Part shown: one piece after another, positions 1-12,260 of the stretch
How positions within the stretch are numbered: position 1 is the stretch's first letter
Layout of the letters: each line of letters starts with the position of its first letter
Origin: Brasenia schreberi
Taxonomy: Eukaryota > Streptophyta > Magnoliopsida > Nymphaeales > Cabombaceae
Assembly (NCBI GenBank): GCA_036023115.1
Contig: JAYKKT010000061.1
Coordinates: 16,432,501-16,496,500 of the forward strand
Length of the DNA: 64,000 nt
Direction: 5' to 3'
The notes under the pieces: generated by a model
The model's database searches: none
What the model saw: the letters and a program-made list of their open reading frames with translations, nothing else
What the model was told of the DNA's origin: nothing
Translations under genes and position numbers: made by a program

Positions 1-360
1 TCTAATATCCAAAACCATTTCTTTTTAAAACACTCTCTACTCTCACTAGTTTACCATATGACTTAATATGTCCCCAACTTAGGTGTACATACAATACAAC
101 AAGAGTTGTTAAACACAAGCTACATATGAGCATGTATGACTAAGAAGTCAATGGGTTAGTATCATTCAATACGTCCACCCGAAAACTCATAACCTTTCAT
201 CCCAATGACAATATGTCCCAACAATTGGGATTACAAATTACAGATCCACGCTGTTGAGACTAACGAGTTAGCACTAGTGGATGTAACTCATGATGTCCCA
301 TACCACCATGAAGAGAGTGAATTCATATCTAATAATATTCACTCGCACTCAAGCACACTA
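1..360. other. AT-rich non-coding DNA
   Basis: No gene is recognised here. A 79-codon open frame at 205-444 has no recognisable motif and runs into the tandem repeat that begins at 361. Confidence 0.5.
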
Positions 361-1177
361 ATGCAATACATCAATACAGATAAGAAAGAATTTCCAATCA
401 CATCCAACAAAATCAATACATATTTAATCATTTCAAAATATTAACAAATATTTCATAATATCATCTATCATCCAAAACAAGTAAAACCATCTCTAGCATG
501 AATCTAGAAAGAAAACACATCCACCTACCGGTTATTTTTATATAGATCCAAATCTCGCAATCTTTATCCCTTCCAATTACCTTGATTTAGTCTCTAAATC
601 ATAATAAAAACATAACATCAATACTCTTGCATTCAAATACAAACTAAGCAATTCAAATCACATAAAAAATTGGACTTTAAATAGTCTCAAAATGACTCAA
701 AACACAATCTAGATTTGTTTGGATTTGTCAAGATCCGATTAAGGATCTCAATCCAGTTTTTGTCATTATGCAATGCATCAATGCAGATAAGAAAGTAGTT
801 TCCAATCACATCAAATAAAATCCATACATATTTAATCATTTCAAAGCATTAACAAATATTTCATAATCTCATCTATCATCTAAAACAAGTAAAACGATAT
901 ATAGCATGCATCTAGAAAGGAAACACATTTACCTACCAGTCATTTTTATATGGATCCAAATCTCACAATCTTTATCCCTTCTGATTACCTTGATTTAATC
1001 TGTAAATCATAATAAAAAGATAACAACAATACTTTGCATTCGAATACTAAGTGATTCAAATCAAATATAAAATTAGACTTCAATTAGTCTCGAAATAACT
1101 CAAAAACACAATCTAGATTTGTTTGGATTTGTCAAGATCTGATTAAGGATCTCGGTCCAATTTCTATCATTATGCTA
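361..1177. repeat. Tandem duplication, two copies of about 407 bp
   Basis: Copy one (361-767) begins ATGCAATACATCAATACAG and copy two (768-about 1177) begins ATGCAATGCATCAATGCAG. The two stay alignable along their whole length, sharing for example GATCCAAATCTC and TCTAGATTTGTTTGGATTTG, with scattered substitutions and small indels. The copies are non-coding and AT-rich, so the duplication is neither very recent nor very old. The parent element is not recognised. Confidence 0.85.
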
Positions 1178-2880
1178 TGGATTTACCTAGAATCAACCCA
1201 AATCCAAACTGTGTCACCTCAAGACACATAATTAGGACACCATAGTATTCGATATGGTGTGATACAACCTAAAGAGGGATGACACGACACGTCCTACCTG
1301 AAAACCCATAGTTGCCTCTTTTGGAGCCAAAATGTATAGTTTCTAGTGGCGTTTCCAGTTCATCAATGACATGGTCAGGGACTAAAGTCCTTGTTTGTCA
1401 TTTTCTCTCAAAGAATCATCAACGACAAGTGGTGATTTATCAAAATTCAATATGACATGAAAAACCATAGAGCGACAATCGTAGAGCGATGTTCTCTCTC
1501 AACCCCTTTTCCATCTCTTGCAGTTCCTTGTGATGTTCTCCCCTGCTACTAGAGCAACAGGACATTCAATGCATCTTGCGATGGCTCCTGTCCAAGCCAT
1601 AGAGCGACAATCGTAGCTCCCTAATAGGGACCCCAGGCAGGGTCCCATGTGGATCCTGATCGGGCTGACCCGATGTCACATATTTTGATCATGCTAGAGA
1701 TGCACATCTATCACTCTTGTGTCCAATGTTTCTTGCATAATCTTGGCTTTTATGTCATTCGCCTTATGTTGAGTGTCTTGATAATAATTAGTGGCCTTTA
1801 GATTTCATAAAATTCTTGTAAGTTTACCCAGTCATTACAAGATGAATTTCAGCAACATTATTATCTCAATGTCTCCCTCTAAACACCCAAAGATTTTCTA
1901 GAAAATCTATGTTGAACTACAAAAAATTGTTTTTGATTAGTCCCTTTAGAAGCGGCCACCAAAAAATTTGTTCCTTTAAAATTTGAGTTGACAACCTGTC
2001 TTATTTTTATATAAGCTTGTGTGATATGCAAAAAAGTTCTTTTGCTTATCTAGTCTATAAGTGGTTTATGCATGTTGTTACATGTGTTTATGACTTTTAT
2101 TTTATAGATACCATTGGTCCTAAACCTAGTCGATTAAAAAGTTAGTGGAAATTTCATCAATACATATACAAACAACTAAGGTCCAAAGTGAGTACTTTTT
2201 CTTTATTCTTTTATAAGATTTTTTTATAGGAGAATAAACTTTCTTTATTCTTAAAAGAAATTAGGATTTAAAACTAAGTACTTGCTTCAAGTGTATTCAT
2301 ATAAATTAAGTGAGAAGTTTACTTTTTGTTCTCAATCATTGGATAATGACTAGTCTCCCTCATTGATTTAAAAACATTTAATATGTTTTTGTGTGGGATC
2401 TAGATATCTTAAAGTTTAACTCAGAGATTTTTTAGGAAATAATAAATGTTCCAAAGACTTTGTCTTCCATGATACCATGTCTCACCTCTTACTTCTTTGC
2501 ATAGTTTCCCTTCCCTTGTTCTCATTAACCACCTTTCACAAATTGTCCCTTCAACCATCTTGCAATCCCTCTCACCTATGTTATTAACAATATCATCCTA
2601 GCCGATCTTGATTTGCTATTGAGAATTGCCAAGAACTCAAATACGATGGACCTTAGACCATGGATAAACAACTTTAAGAGGCTATGGGAAGTGTGGTCAT
2701 TAGAACTCAGTGATGTGAAAAGGACGAGAAGCAGAGGAAGACATGCGATTATGTGTGATAGATCTATGGAAATATGATGATATGCTACAAAAATACCACA
2801 CAATCTCGAAGATGAGTTCGAAAACTACCAGGGGTGAGTTGTCATGGCATCGATAGTGCACATCAAGTAGCATGAACCCA
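1178..2880. other. Intergenic DNA, no recognisable gene
   Basis: Mixed AT-rich DNA. The only notable segment is a less AT-rich stretch near 1600-1680, and no reading frame with a family signature was seen. A 75-codon frame on the - strand at 2576-2803 shows no motif. Confidence 0.5.
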
Positions 2881-2899
2881 CGTGTATATGCCCAACGAT

Positions 2900-3371
2900 A
2901 TGCGCTGCAGTGCTATCCACCCAAGACGGAAGTAGGCTTAACCTCCCTTAGGCCCAAGTGAGAGTAGGTTGTACTAGGGGAGCCCACACCTATCTAGTGA
3001 GTCGATCCATTGGATCCACTAAGAGTCAATAAAGGGCATGGATTGCTGCACCCCATAAAGGGCATTAGCATTATTGTGTCGCACCCTTGTGATATAAAAG
3101 GGAGCCGACTAGGAAAGAGAAGGTATTTAACCATCTAGAGGGAGAGAGAGTCTGAGAGAAGAAAGAAATGAGTGGGGCATCTGAGACACCCAAGAGAACC
3201 TCCATTGGTAGAGTCGGACTGACTAAGGAAGAATACTGCCTAGCGGTGTCTTAGTCGGTTGTGTGGTTTTCTCTTGAAGGGTTTAGAGTTGATCAATCAA
3301 GGACGTATAAACCCCTCTTATCTTCCATAAGAAACTGATTGGAGTAAGGTTGGTTGTCCTTAGATTCCAAC
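2900..3371 (+). mobile_element. LTR-like remnant (possible end of a long terminal repeat)
   Basis: The segment has the order expected of a plant LTR: a TATA-like GATATAAAAGGG near 3090, a purine-rich GA tract about 50 bp downstream, and an end reading CCAACA at about 3371. It is followed by GATGCTGTTGCCAGTGC, which loosely resembles a gypsy-type primer-binding region. No partner LTR or protein remains were found in the window, so the 5' limit and the family are guesses. Confidence 0.3.
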
Positions 3372-3766
3372 ATTAGATGCTGTTGCCAGTGCAATAATAA
3401 TTATGAACTAGATTCTCATATTCTAGAGGCAAATATTTAAATCGTGGGACATCTGAAGGGGTGCTTTTCAGCACCAGAGTCATCTTACCTTAGGAGGAAC
3501 AAAGTGTATCTTATGTCATTTGGATGACCTCTCATAGTTAAACTATTGGGATGCCATATTGGCTTCAAAACTTTAGAGACTTGACTGATGCATCCCTATG
3601 CCCTCCTAGAGATCATTAATGTCAATGATCTTTATAGCGACTTGTTTGTGGTCCAATTCTCTCACAAGAATGATTAGCAATTTAGATTAAAAGGTGGGTC
3701 ATGGCGTATCTTTGATTACCTTGTGATCCATTAATGGAACCCAAAACTCTTTGAATTACTATTTTG

Positions 3767-5380
3767 TGAGTTTCACATGCAACTTGCCACGAAACTAAGA
3801 GAAGTAGATTTTGGATTAGGAACAAGAATGGATTATATTCAAATTTAGAAATGGATTTGACTTAGTTCAACTTGGGAGTGGACTTGATTGAATTAAGTGG
3901 GTGGAGTCTTGGGTTTTGTTGAATTCAATTAGATCCAATTAGTCCTTAAGTCATCGATCAAATTGGATCTAATTTGAAATGGATTTAGATTCTATGGATT
4001 CGATTAGGCTAGATGAATGGAGTTCGGGTTTAGTTGGACTCATTTAGATCCAACTTAAAATGGGCTTTAAATAAAAGGATTGAATTGGATCCAATCCAAG
4101 GGATTTGGGTGTGGACCTTGGAATGCGTTGGAATTTGAAGTGAATCAAGTATGTGGGATTAAGGGTAGCCATGTCGGATTGGATCTGGACATGGCCTGGT
4201 CCGACTAGGACTAGGATCTTGTTAAAATAATCTTAATGGAATTTAGGAACCAAATCCAAAGTAATTAGATCGAATTGGTCAATCAACCTAATTGAATTCA
4301 CTTCAAGTTAAATGACTAGGACATGCTCTATTTTGATGAAGCAGACAAAGGAGGAGAATGGCAGTGTGGCGTTGCTAGCAGTTGAGTGGTGGCAATGGGA
4401 GAGTTCAGATGGTGGTGAAGGCAATGATAGGTATTGCAGTTGCTGGTGGCGGTTTGCAGTGGTTAGGGGCCATGATGGATGTAAGTTTTCCTCTATTTTT
4501 TTGGCAAATAGCTGGTGGATGGTGATGATAGTAGAACAAGTTGGACGAGGGTGGTCATGGCTATTCAGTAGTGGTGGCTAAGGAAGAAGGGTGTAGTGGT
4601 TCTGGTGATAGTGGGCAATGATTGGAGTGGAGTTGTGTTGGCATGGAAAAGGGAAGATGGGTGGATAATTGGGTGGCTCAAGTAGTTTTGTTGTCGGGTT
4701 GGCTGGCGGGAACGAAAGGAGGTAGCTGATTCTAGCAATGGTGGTTCTAATTAGGTGTTGTTCTCGGAAAATGGTCGTCTTGACAATCAGTAGAGAGAGG
4801 TGGGGCTACTTTTGTTAACACCAATATCAGTTGATGATGGATGCCTTCTATTCTATTTTCCTTGTTGTTGGGGCTTTTGCAGGATACATGCATGATAGGT
4901 ATCGACTATTCTCTCTGTTTTCTTCAAAATTTTCACTCTTTTGTAAGACTCACAAAGAAGCAATGGATGCCTATTTGAAGGGCCTTATTTTGGCCTTTAA
5001 TAGGGTTACTTAGTTGTTTCTCTTTGTTTTGATGCAAAAATTTTTCTATTGCACAATTGATTTGATTTTGGAGCAATATTTTTTTGTTGTAGGAAATTTG
5101 CTAACTTGGTGGCTCATTTTATACAAATTTTATAGCTTTAACAATCTGTTTTTAACCCCTTTTAGATAAGAAATATGGTATTAGTGGCTCAATTATTCTT
5201 TTGTGTAGATTTTACTGTTTGTACGTGGTGGTTGGTTGTATTCTTTTCTTTTTGTCTAAGAGACAAACTTGGTCCTGCAGTTACAAAGCCTTGTCTATTT
5301 GTTTTATGAGATTCAATCATCCATTATTCATCTTCATTATAGTGTAGCTTCAACTTTAATGATAAAGGTTGTATGTCCAT
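3767..5380 (+). repeat. Dispersed repeat R1, copy 1 (uninterrupted)
   Basis: This block recurs at 19957-20453 plus 22869-23050 (same strand) and inverted at 45676-46115. Shared landmarks include AAACTAAGAGAAGT, TTTTGGATTAGGA, GGTTTGCARTGG, GGGAAGATGGGTGGAT and, near 4795, GAGAGAGGTGGGGCTAC. Copy 1 carries about 380 bp (3928-4310) absent from copy 2. The 89-codon frame at 4312-4581 is Gly/Trp-rich because of GGTGG runs and is not a believable gene. I could not place the repeat in a transposon class. It matters because it preserves the empty version of the site where a hAT-type element entered copy 2. Confidence 0.7.
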
Positions 5381-5439
5381 TATATTCCTTTTAAATTTGG
5401 TAAATGTACATGTCACACCATTTATGTATTACTTTCTTG

Positions 5440-5645
5440 TAATCCATCTCTACTCATTAATGAACACCCTCATGAGTGCGGAGGCCTATGTTCATACCAT
5501 ATACTCGTATAAGGCCTATATTCGTGTATCATATCATATCATGAGTATATGGTATGATACAAGCACACATATGGTAATAAGCAATTTATCATACCATATC
5601 ATATGATATGGGGATGTATCATACCATATCTACAACCCTTATCAT
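5440..5645. repeat. Palindrome-rich segment (possible MITE remnant)
   Basis: Short inverted copies of ATACCATAT/ATATGGTAT alternate: CATACCATATAC near 5496 pairs with GTATATGGTATG near 5545, and ATCATACCATATCAT is followed by ATGATATGG. The segment could fold on itself but has no clear terminal repeats or target duplication. Confidence 0.35.
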
Positions 5646-6029
5646 AAAAGTTGATACTAATTTTTTTAGGTATAAGTTTCGAGAATTCGACATTGTGCAA
5701 ATCATCTCTCCTTCCCAAACCTTTTTTCACACCATTCTCTTGCTCCCAAATACTTTTCTCATACTTGTTCTTATTGATTTTGTGATTTATTCATAAGATT
5801 CTGGAGTGTTTCACCCAATATAACTCTCCATTTCTAGAGTTTCTGTCAAATCCGTAGCATACCCCTTTCATTTGGCATTTTACCTTATTTTTCACTTGAA
5901 AATTTTAGGGTTTATAGATTCCGCAATTCTTAATTTCTAAAAAATTTTTTTCTTCTTATTGATTGTTTACTCTTATCTTAATGGTTTCTAATCGGATTGA
6001 TCCGGTATAAAAATCTTATATTTCAATAT
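5646..6029. other. AT-rich intergenic DNA
   Basis: No gene, repeat or element end was recognised between the palindromic segment and the hAT remnant. Confidence 0.4.
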
Positions 6030-7570
6030 TTGAAGGCAATAGGTTTGTGAATAAGTGCATGTTTTTGCAATATAGTAAAGCATGATGGTATTTCTCATAT
6101 GAAACATTACCTTGTGTGAACTAAGAAGGATGCTAGTGCTTTTCCTCGAGTTCTCAAAATAGTGAAGTAAGAGATTGAACAGGTATTAGAGACTTCGAAG
6201 AAGAATAAGATATTAAGGGTGAGAGGGCAAAAATACGTGGTTGGGATATGTATCAACCAATTGAAGATACTTCTGAAGGGATGTATGATGATGAATTTCA
6301 TAGTACAACTAAGAAGGAAGAAGAGATGATTGAAGACAAGAGGAGAATGCGAGGAAATGGAAAGAGTATAGGTTTTAGTGGTATTAGCAGTAGAGTTGGC
6401 TCTTGTTCCACTCAAGAGCTCTTATTGGCTCGATGACTACAAAGGGTACCAGAGGAGGAGCCAAAGCCAAAGGTAGTAGGATGCCTTCATTTTTTCCCTC
6501 ATGTACGACTCTTGGAACTTAGTTAGGTATTAGATCAACTATGACTTTAAAGGAGGTAATAGAGAAAGTAGGTTTAAAGTATGTCGAATCTTTTTATGAA
6601 AATTATCTCTTTCAATGTTGCAATCTCTTTTTTTTTACAGTATGGTGGATGTTGTTGTCAGTGTGAGATCGGGTTATAGAGTCCTTATTTATCATGCTTT
6701 GAGGAGCACATTACTATAGAAATGGGTTGATATTGTTAATGCATAAAGTTATGAATTTAATGAGTCATGAAAGGACATAAGAAGGCAAACCATCCATCCT
6801 TAGTATGGACTCCATGTCTTTTACATTGCATAGACTTAATACTTGAATATTTGAGTGTAATGGCTGAAATAAAAACGATTATAAATGCATGTAAAAATGT
6901 CACAAAGTTTATTTATAATCATTCTTCTATATTGCATTTGATGCGAATCCATACAGGTGGAAGGGAATTGATTAGGTCTTCATTGACAAGATTTGCTACG
7001 AATGCCATTACTGTGCAAAGTCTTGTCATACAGAAAAATACATTGAAAAAATGTTTGCATCTGATGAACGAGGGTCTATTAGTTGGCCAAGAAAGAGGGA
7101 GGGGATTGTTAAGGTAGATTCTATTTTCAATACTAATTTTTGAAAAAATTATAGTAATTTTTTTAGGATGATTGTACCTTTAGTTAAGGTAATGAGGATG
7201 GTGGATAGTGAAGATAGGCCTACTATGCCTTATATATAATGCTATGAATAAGACCAAATTAGAAATACAAGCAAACCTTGCCATAAGCGGTCACTTCTAA
7301 AAAAGGTTTGAAAGATAATTGATGCACGCTGGAACTGCCAAATGCATCAAGATTTGCACGTTGCTATATATTTAATTAACCCTTCTATTTAATTTTCTCA
7401 CAACTTTGTAAGGGATGAAGAAGTAAAAAAAGGGTATATTGAATGCAATTGGCGTACAAGATTAATCTACTCATTACAATACCGATTTGGAGTTAAGCAA
7501 GTATATAGAGTGTTGGAGATTTTGGAAGGTGAATTGCAATCCAACTCCACTCCCAAATACGACTAGGTAT
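6030..7570 (+). pseudogene. Decayed hAT-superfamily transposase (BED finger, DUF659-type core, C-terminal part)
   Basis: The piecewise translation follows the order of plant hAT transposases. From about 6068 there is a BED zinc-finger remnant (HMKHYLV then TKKDASAFPRV, with a stop replacing a codon). At 6767-7117 lies the core (WTPCLLHCIDLILE, FIYNHSSILHLMR, TGGRELIRSSLTRFATN). After 7150 comes the tail (IVPLVKVMRMVDSEDRPTMPYI, then IIDARWN and MHQDLHVATYL). At least three in-frame stops and several frame changes show the gene is dead. No terminal inverted repeats or target duplication were identified. hAT transposases cut and paste elements that make 8-bp target duplications, so a relative of this gene could have mobilised the element at 20454-22860, though that link is inference. 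Confidence 0.85.
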
Positions 7571-7625
7571 TATGTGTTTTTATTGATATTCATTTAAGTT
7601 ATCAATTGATTGACTTTGAGTATTT

Positions 7626-7630
7626 CTTAT
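7626..7630. repeat. Target-site duplication CTTAT, left copy
   Basis: CTTAT directly precedes the solo LTR start at 7631 and recurs at 17712-17716 after its end, as expected for a retroelement integration. Confidence 0.75.
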
Positions 7631-9577
7631 TATAAACACCCAAAGTCAAAAAAAAATTCTAACACTCCCAATTTTGAAAAATCAAATGATTTAAAACCTT
7701 TTCAAAAATTCAAATCATTTAAAACCTTTTGTTTTAAATGAAAAGTTCAAATCTTTCAAAAATGTTTCAAATTGAAGTTAAAAAGCTCAAATGATTCGAG
7801 CAAATGAGGCGAACAGATGGGGCCCAATTCAATTCATGATCGAGCTCAAGCCCGGAGGCAAAGGAATAGACTAAGTCAAAAGCATATCTTTATCAACAAG
7901 TCAAATTAAATGGGTCAGCACCAAGGCAGCTCGAGTTGGTTATTAAATCAAATCAAGAATTCGTTTGGATCAAATGCAACCTTGGGATAAGGATTGGCCG
8001 GCTTATTCAAATTGAAAATGGTGGAACTTAGGCACTGATTCCCAAGGTTTATCAAATGTTTATTCAGCTCACATGTCAACAAAAGTCAAGTAAAGAAGAG
8101 CCATCAAGCAAGGTCGATCAAGGCCTTAAAACAAGCCTAGTCGAGTGCCTTCAAGTCCAATCGGCTAGGACCAAGTCATGGGACTCAAGACTAAACTAGC
8201 CCACATGGGATTGGTCCACATTTGACCACAAGAGACCACCAACGCCACGTGATTTGGAGGGCCTTGTGGCTGGGTTTGGACCTTGGGTCACCCGCCCCAA
8301 GGAATGGCCTAAAAGAGCCCCCCTTGGCCTATAAATTGAGGCCAAGGGGGAAGGGGGCGAGAACCATCTTGGAGTCATCTTGGGAGAGAGAAAGGGAAGG
8401 CCAGCAAAAGGGGCTACACTTTGAGAGTTTTGAGAGGTTTGTGAGAGCTGCAAGGGAGTAGCATTAAAGAGGGAAAGAGGGTAGAATCTAGAACACGGTT
8501 TGTGAGAGGTGAGTGTTTGATCAAAAGGGGAAAGGTTGAAGAAAGGGGTTGCAGCCATTGCCTTGGAGGACATTTTCTTGTATAAGTCTGGGTAAATGAT
8601 GCTCCATTTTATTTCTTCCACATCTCTTCTTCAAATTCAATTCAAAAGGGGTTGTATTAATGGAGCTTTGTCTCCTCCCATGATATAATAGGAGTAGATG
8701 TTGCCGAAATTTCTCTTTCTTTGATTATGCACTCTATGTGTTTGATTTCTTGATTCTACCTCTCTATATTCGATAAACACTATATATTCTCTAATCCTCT
8801 CTATGCTTAAGCTATTAGGTATATTTCAATTCATTTCCCTTCAGCAATTTCAATTTGTGATGTTGTGTTGTTGCTTTTCAATTCGTGTGAGTTTGCATCA
8901 CATATGATTCTAAAAACCTGAAAACTAGATTTTATCATCTCTGCATATGTGGATTGTTTGATTTTTAATTCTTGAACCTCTGCTCCAATGGTTCTGAAGC
9001 TTTGCACACTTCTTCTACACACATAGATCCACTTTTAATAAAATTTGCAAGAATTTTAGGACCGTACAACATCATAATTAAAATTATGCAAAATAGGAAA
9101 AGTTTTTGTAAACTGTTTGTCCAACCAGTTTTCTTGCAATAGAGCCTGGGTATTCATCCCGTAACTTTGTTTGTGGGTATTCAAAATTGATGAATTTTGA
9201 TTCATTGGAAAGCTGACATCCATTGATTTCCATCAAGATTAAATTTATTAAATTTAGAACTCTGAGCATAGAGATACAGACTCATCTTTGAGTCTCTGTA
9301 TTTTTGTGACAAAATAATTTCAGGTGTCTAAGCAGAGGCATTTCCCAGATTTAATTCTGTAACAATACAACTCTGAATCACAATATGAGAGATGCTCTAG
9401 ACTCTCCACATCTTAGGCTTTGGCCTCCAAAATTTTGATGATTTTAGGAGGTCTGAAAGGCATTCAAAAGGATTCAGGAATCAAGCCTTGAAAATAGAAC
9501 TTTATGTTTTTTAGAACTTGTTCATTTTGAAACTTGAGTCAAGTGCACATATTTTCATTCTCAACACCTTTGCTTTT

Positions 9578-9582
9578 CACCT
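9578..9582. repeat. Target-site duplication CACCT, left copy of element C
   Basis: CACCT lies immediately before TGTAAACACCCC at 9583 and again at 17477-17481 immediately after TTACA. Confidence 0.85.
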
Positions 9583-10216
9583 TGTAAACACCCCAAAATA
9601 AAATAAATTTCGAAAACAAACACCTGGATTGAAAAATCATTTTAAAACCAGATTCTGGAGTTTTCTAAAACCCAGGGACTGTAAAAGCTCAAAATTTTGT
9701 CTAAACACCGTTTCAACTGAATTTCTCAAATATGGGCCAAGTCCCAATTTTGCAAAAGCCAAAATTCAATAGGTATTTGTGCATCCTTGCATTCACGTAT
9801 TTTCAAAGAGAAAACCCCGAATCTACGCTCAAACTCGCTAAATCTAGGCCACTTGAAGCACACACATCCAGCCTAAATAGCTTAAAAACTCAAAGACTTG
9901 GATATGGATAACCCCGTAATAAAAACTGCAACTTAGGCAAACAAATCCTCATACTCACTTTTCTTTCAAAAAGAGTTCATGTTTACTTGAAAACGATGTT
10001 TTCTAAAGCACTTAAACCGACCCTTGAGCACCGGTTCAAGAAGGTTTTAAGCGAAAAGATCCCGCTTAGCCACAATTGCCTTTTAAAAGTCAGATATATT
10101 TCAAAATCTTTGCTAGTTTGAGTAAGCTAGCTGGCACGCCCTTAAAAGCGACGTAAACTCGAAAAGACTCGTTTTTGGTCTTGTAAACCAAGAGCAAGAG
10201 AATTTTTGTGAATATA
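9583..10216 (+). repeat. 5' LTR of element C, internally deleted
   Basis: The first ~190 bp match 14353-14540 and the last ~440 bp (from GGTATTTGTG near 9772) match 17031-17476. The roughly 2.5 kb in between, present in the 3' LTR with its TATA box, is missing. The joint lies at a short shared GT, as expected for a microhomology deletion. This LTR has therefore lost its presumed promoter. Confidence 0.8.
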
Positions 10217-10274
10217 GTATTGGCACGCCCAGTGGGACCTGGATCTTAAAACTTCGATAAAACAAGCAAAACTC

Positions 10275-11082
10275 TTGAAAAGTTTTCCAAAAAGTGTTTC
10301 AAAATTCATGCATTTTAAAATTTGCAAAAAAATAGAGCAAAAGCCAAGAAAATCCTCGTTTAGTAAGCTAAAGCAGGTTTTCAAAACGGCTAAAGCCCAA
10401 GAAGGGCTGCCTGATATTCAAAAAATATTTCAAAGGATGGATGCTTTAAGCAAAGAGCTTAAAGCCCATCGATCGCATAGCAGCTCATCTCAGGCACAAA
10501 AAGATCGTAAAAAGAAAACCTATCTCAAACTCGACGAAGGATTGAAAGGCAAAGACAAATCCCAAGAAAGGGACAAGTCAGCCACTCCCGAGTCTCCAAA
10601 CTCTCAAAAATCTAAAGAAAAATCGAAAAAAGACTTTTCTATTTCAAAAACTCAAAAAAATCTTGAAAATCTTCAAAAAGACAAAAAAATTGAAAAACCA
10701 AACTTTGAAATTCCAAAAACTGAAAATGAAATCCCTAAATCTAGGCACACACACAGTGGGAAACAAAACCCACACCCCACAAAGAGACGAGAGTCACAAA
10801 CAGGTCGGGTTCGAAAAGGAACGCCTCAGGAAGTCACGGGAGCTCGAAACAGAGTCACTCGGGAAAACGGCCTGTTCTCACCCTGAAAAGGTAGACAAGC
10901 CAAAAAGAGGTATGCCTGAAACCTATCCTCCTCAAAACTCTCTTCTCAAAATAGGGTCACCAGATGTATTGGATCACGTCCATGCACACACAAACCCACA
11001 ACATGTGCCAGAAGTAAAGGATTTTAAAGGTACGCCAAATGTCCCACACCACCCAAAAGAATTTCAAAACAAAAAAGTTTAA
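10275..11082 (+). pseudogene. Gag-like Lys/Ser-rich frame of element C
   Basis: The frame at 10275-10886 (203 codons) is dominated by Lys, Ser, Gln and Glu and lies just downstream of the primer-binding region, where gag is expected. A second frame (10663-11082) overlaps it and carries on towards the repeat at 11263, suggesting a frameshift near 10850. No zinc knuckle was found. Assignment as gag rests on position and composition rather than a domain match. Confidence 0.5.
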
Positions 11083-11262
11083 AAAATGGTAGACATGGAG
11101 ACCCCTAAGGCATGCATCGACATCTTAAGAGCTCATAACCCTACCATCAAAGAACCCACTTCTTCAAGCCTAGTCTAGTACTTTGAACCCAAGACTATGG
11201 CTTTGAAACAAAAAAATCCATCCCTAGGGGCACCACGAGTTGCACCTAGGGAGCAGGTCAAA

Positions 11263-11559
11263 AACTTCAAGGGAGCAAGCTTGGCTTCCCTTGAAGAAAA
11301 TGTCTCCCAAGCCAGGGGCGTGTGGAAGCTCAAGCCTTCCATCACAGTGAAACATCCAAAATACTTCAAAGGACCAAGCTGGGCTTCCATTGAAGAAAAA
11401 CTCTCCCAAAATCGGGTTGTATGGAAGCCCAAGTCTTCTGTCGCCCCGAAATATCCAAAATCTCTCAAGGGACCAAGCACGGCTTCCCTTGAAAGCCATA
11501 ACTCCCAAACAAGGGTTGTGTGAAAGCCCAAGTCTTCCACCACCCCAAAATCCAAACTC
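11263..11559 (+). repeat. Protein-coding tandem repeat in element C, three 99-bp units
   Basis: Three successive 33-residue units share the pattern FKGPSxASLEE, then SQxRxVW and KxKSS. They start at 11263, 11362 and 11461. The third starts with Leu in place of Phe and has a stop in place of Trp. The surrounding frame is 11197-11523. The function is unknown; such repeats may lie between gag and protease. Confidence 0.75.
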
Positions 11560-11595
11560 CCACTATCCAAAACCAAACGGGTATATACCTCTGAC

Positions 11596-11835
11596 ATGGA
11601 TGATTCCATGTTCCAAGACCATAAGTTATACCAAAACTTTTCAAAAAACAAAAACTCTTGGAACATGATTCTAAACATGGGATATAAACCCTACGTGGGC
11701 CTCGGAGCCAAAAACCAAGGTAGGCTAGAACCTGTCCTACCTAAAGCCAATAGAAATCGATATGGATTGGGCTACAGCCCACCCATACCTCCTGAGCCAC
11801 CATCTACGACCGTCTGGGTCAAGGGTGCCCTATAG
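11596..11835 (+). pseudogene. G-patch-like segment of element C polyprotein
   Basis: Residues 29-67 of this 79-codon frame read NMGYKPYVGLGAKNQG, then LEPVLPKANRNRYGLGYSP. This is the form of the G-patch motif (Gly-rich, MGYxPGxGLGxxxQG) that some Ty3/gypsy elements carry beside the protease. The Gly of PGxGLG is replaced (PYVGLG). No protease active-site Asp-Ser/Thr-Gly was found downstream. Confidence 0.6.
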
Positions 11836-11939
11836 AACCTCTAAAACCGAAACCCATGTCTTAGACCTATTTGATATGAGAATCTCGAAAAAGGATTAGC
11901 ATTTTACAAAAAGCCTTTCAAAAATATTTTGATAAAAAC

Positions 11940-12260
11940 CTCCAAAGCATTGCAATTCTTGCATCGGGTGCTTGACTCAATCAAAATGAAGATGGTATTC
12001 ATACAAAATGTGCCATACATTTCATAAACTCTATTGGCATGTGAAAGAAATCACCAAGCCAAAAGAGAAATCGTGCTTAGCCTTGCTGTAGGCCTCCAAA
12101 ATTCGAGACATCATCTCCCACGTCATGAAAACGGAATGATGTTCATTAAAGCACTCATTTAAAAAAAAAACCTATCTTAAACAGATAGGCAAAATACATG
12201 GCAGCCCCTTTTCAAATGGAGTATGATTTTCAAACTCATGACTCCATTAAGGGACAAGCC
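11940..12260 (+). pseudogene. RNase H remnant of Ty3/gypsy pol (element C)
   Basis: Read across two frames, the stretch gives YIS followed by TLLACERNH, LSLAVGLQNSRHHLPRH and finally YDFQTHDSIKGQAL. These follow the usual gypsy RNase H order (AIYYISKTL, EKxCLALV, QKLRHYLL, YDIxxxxxxxIKGQAL). Stops and frameshifts interrupt it, and the catalytic acidic residues cannot be traced with confidence. Confidence 0.6.

Noticed and set aside
4312..4581. 89-codon Trp/Gly-rich frame
   Set aside because: Part of dispersed repeat R1; the other copy does not keep the frame.
8196..8621. 141-codon - strand frame
   Set aside because: It lies within solo LTR D around the TATA-like box and shows no domain.
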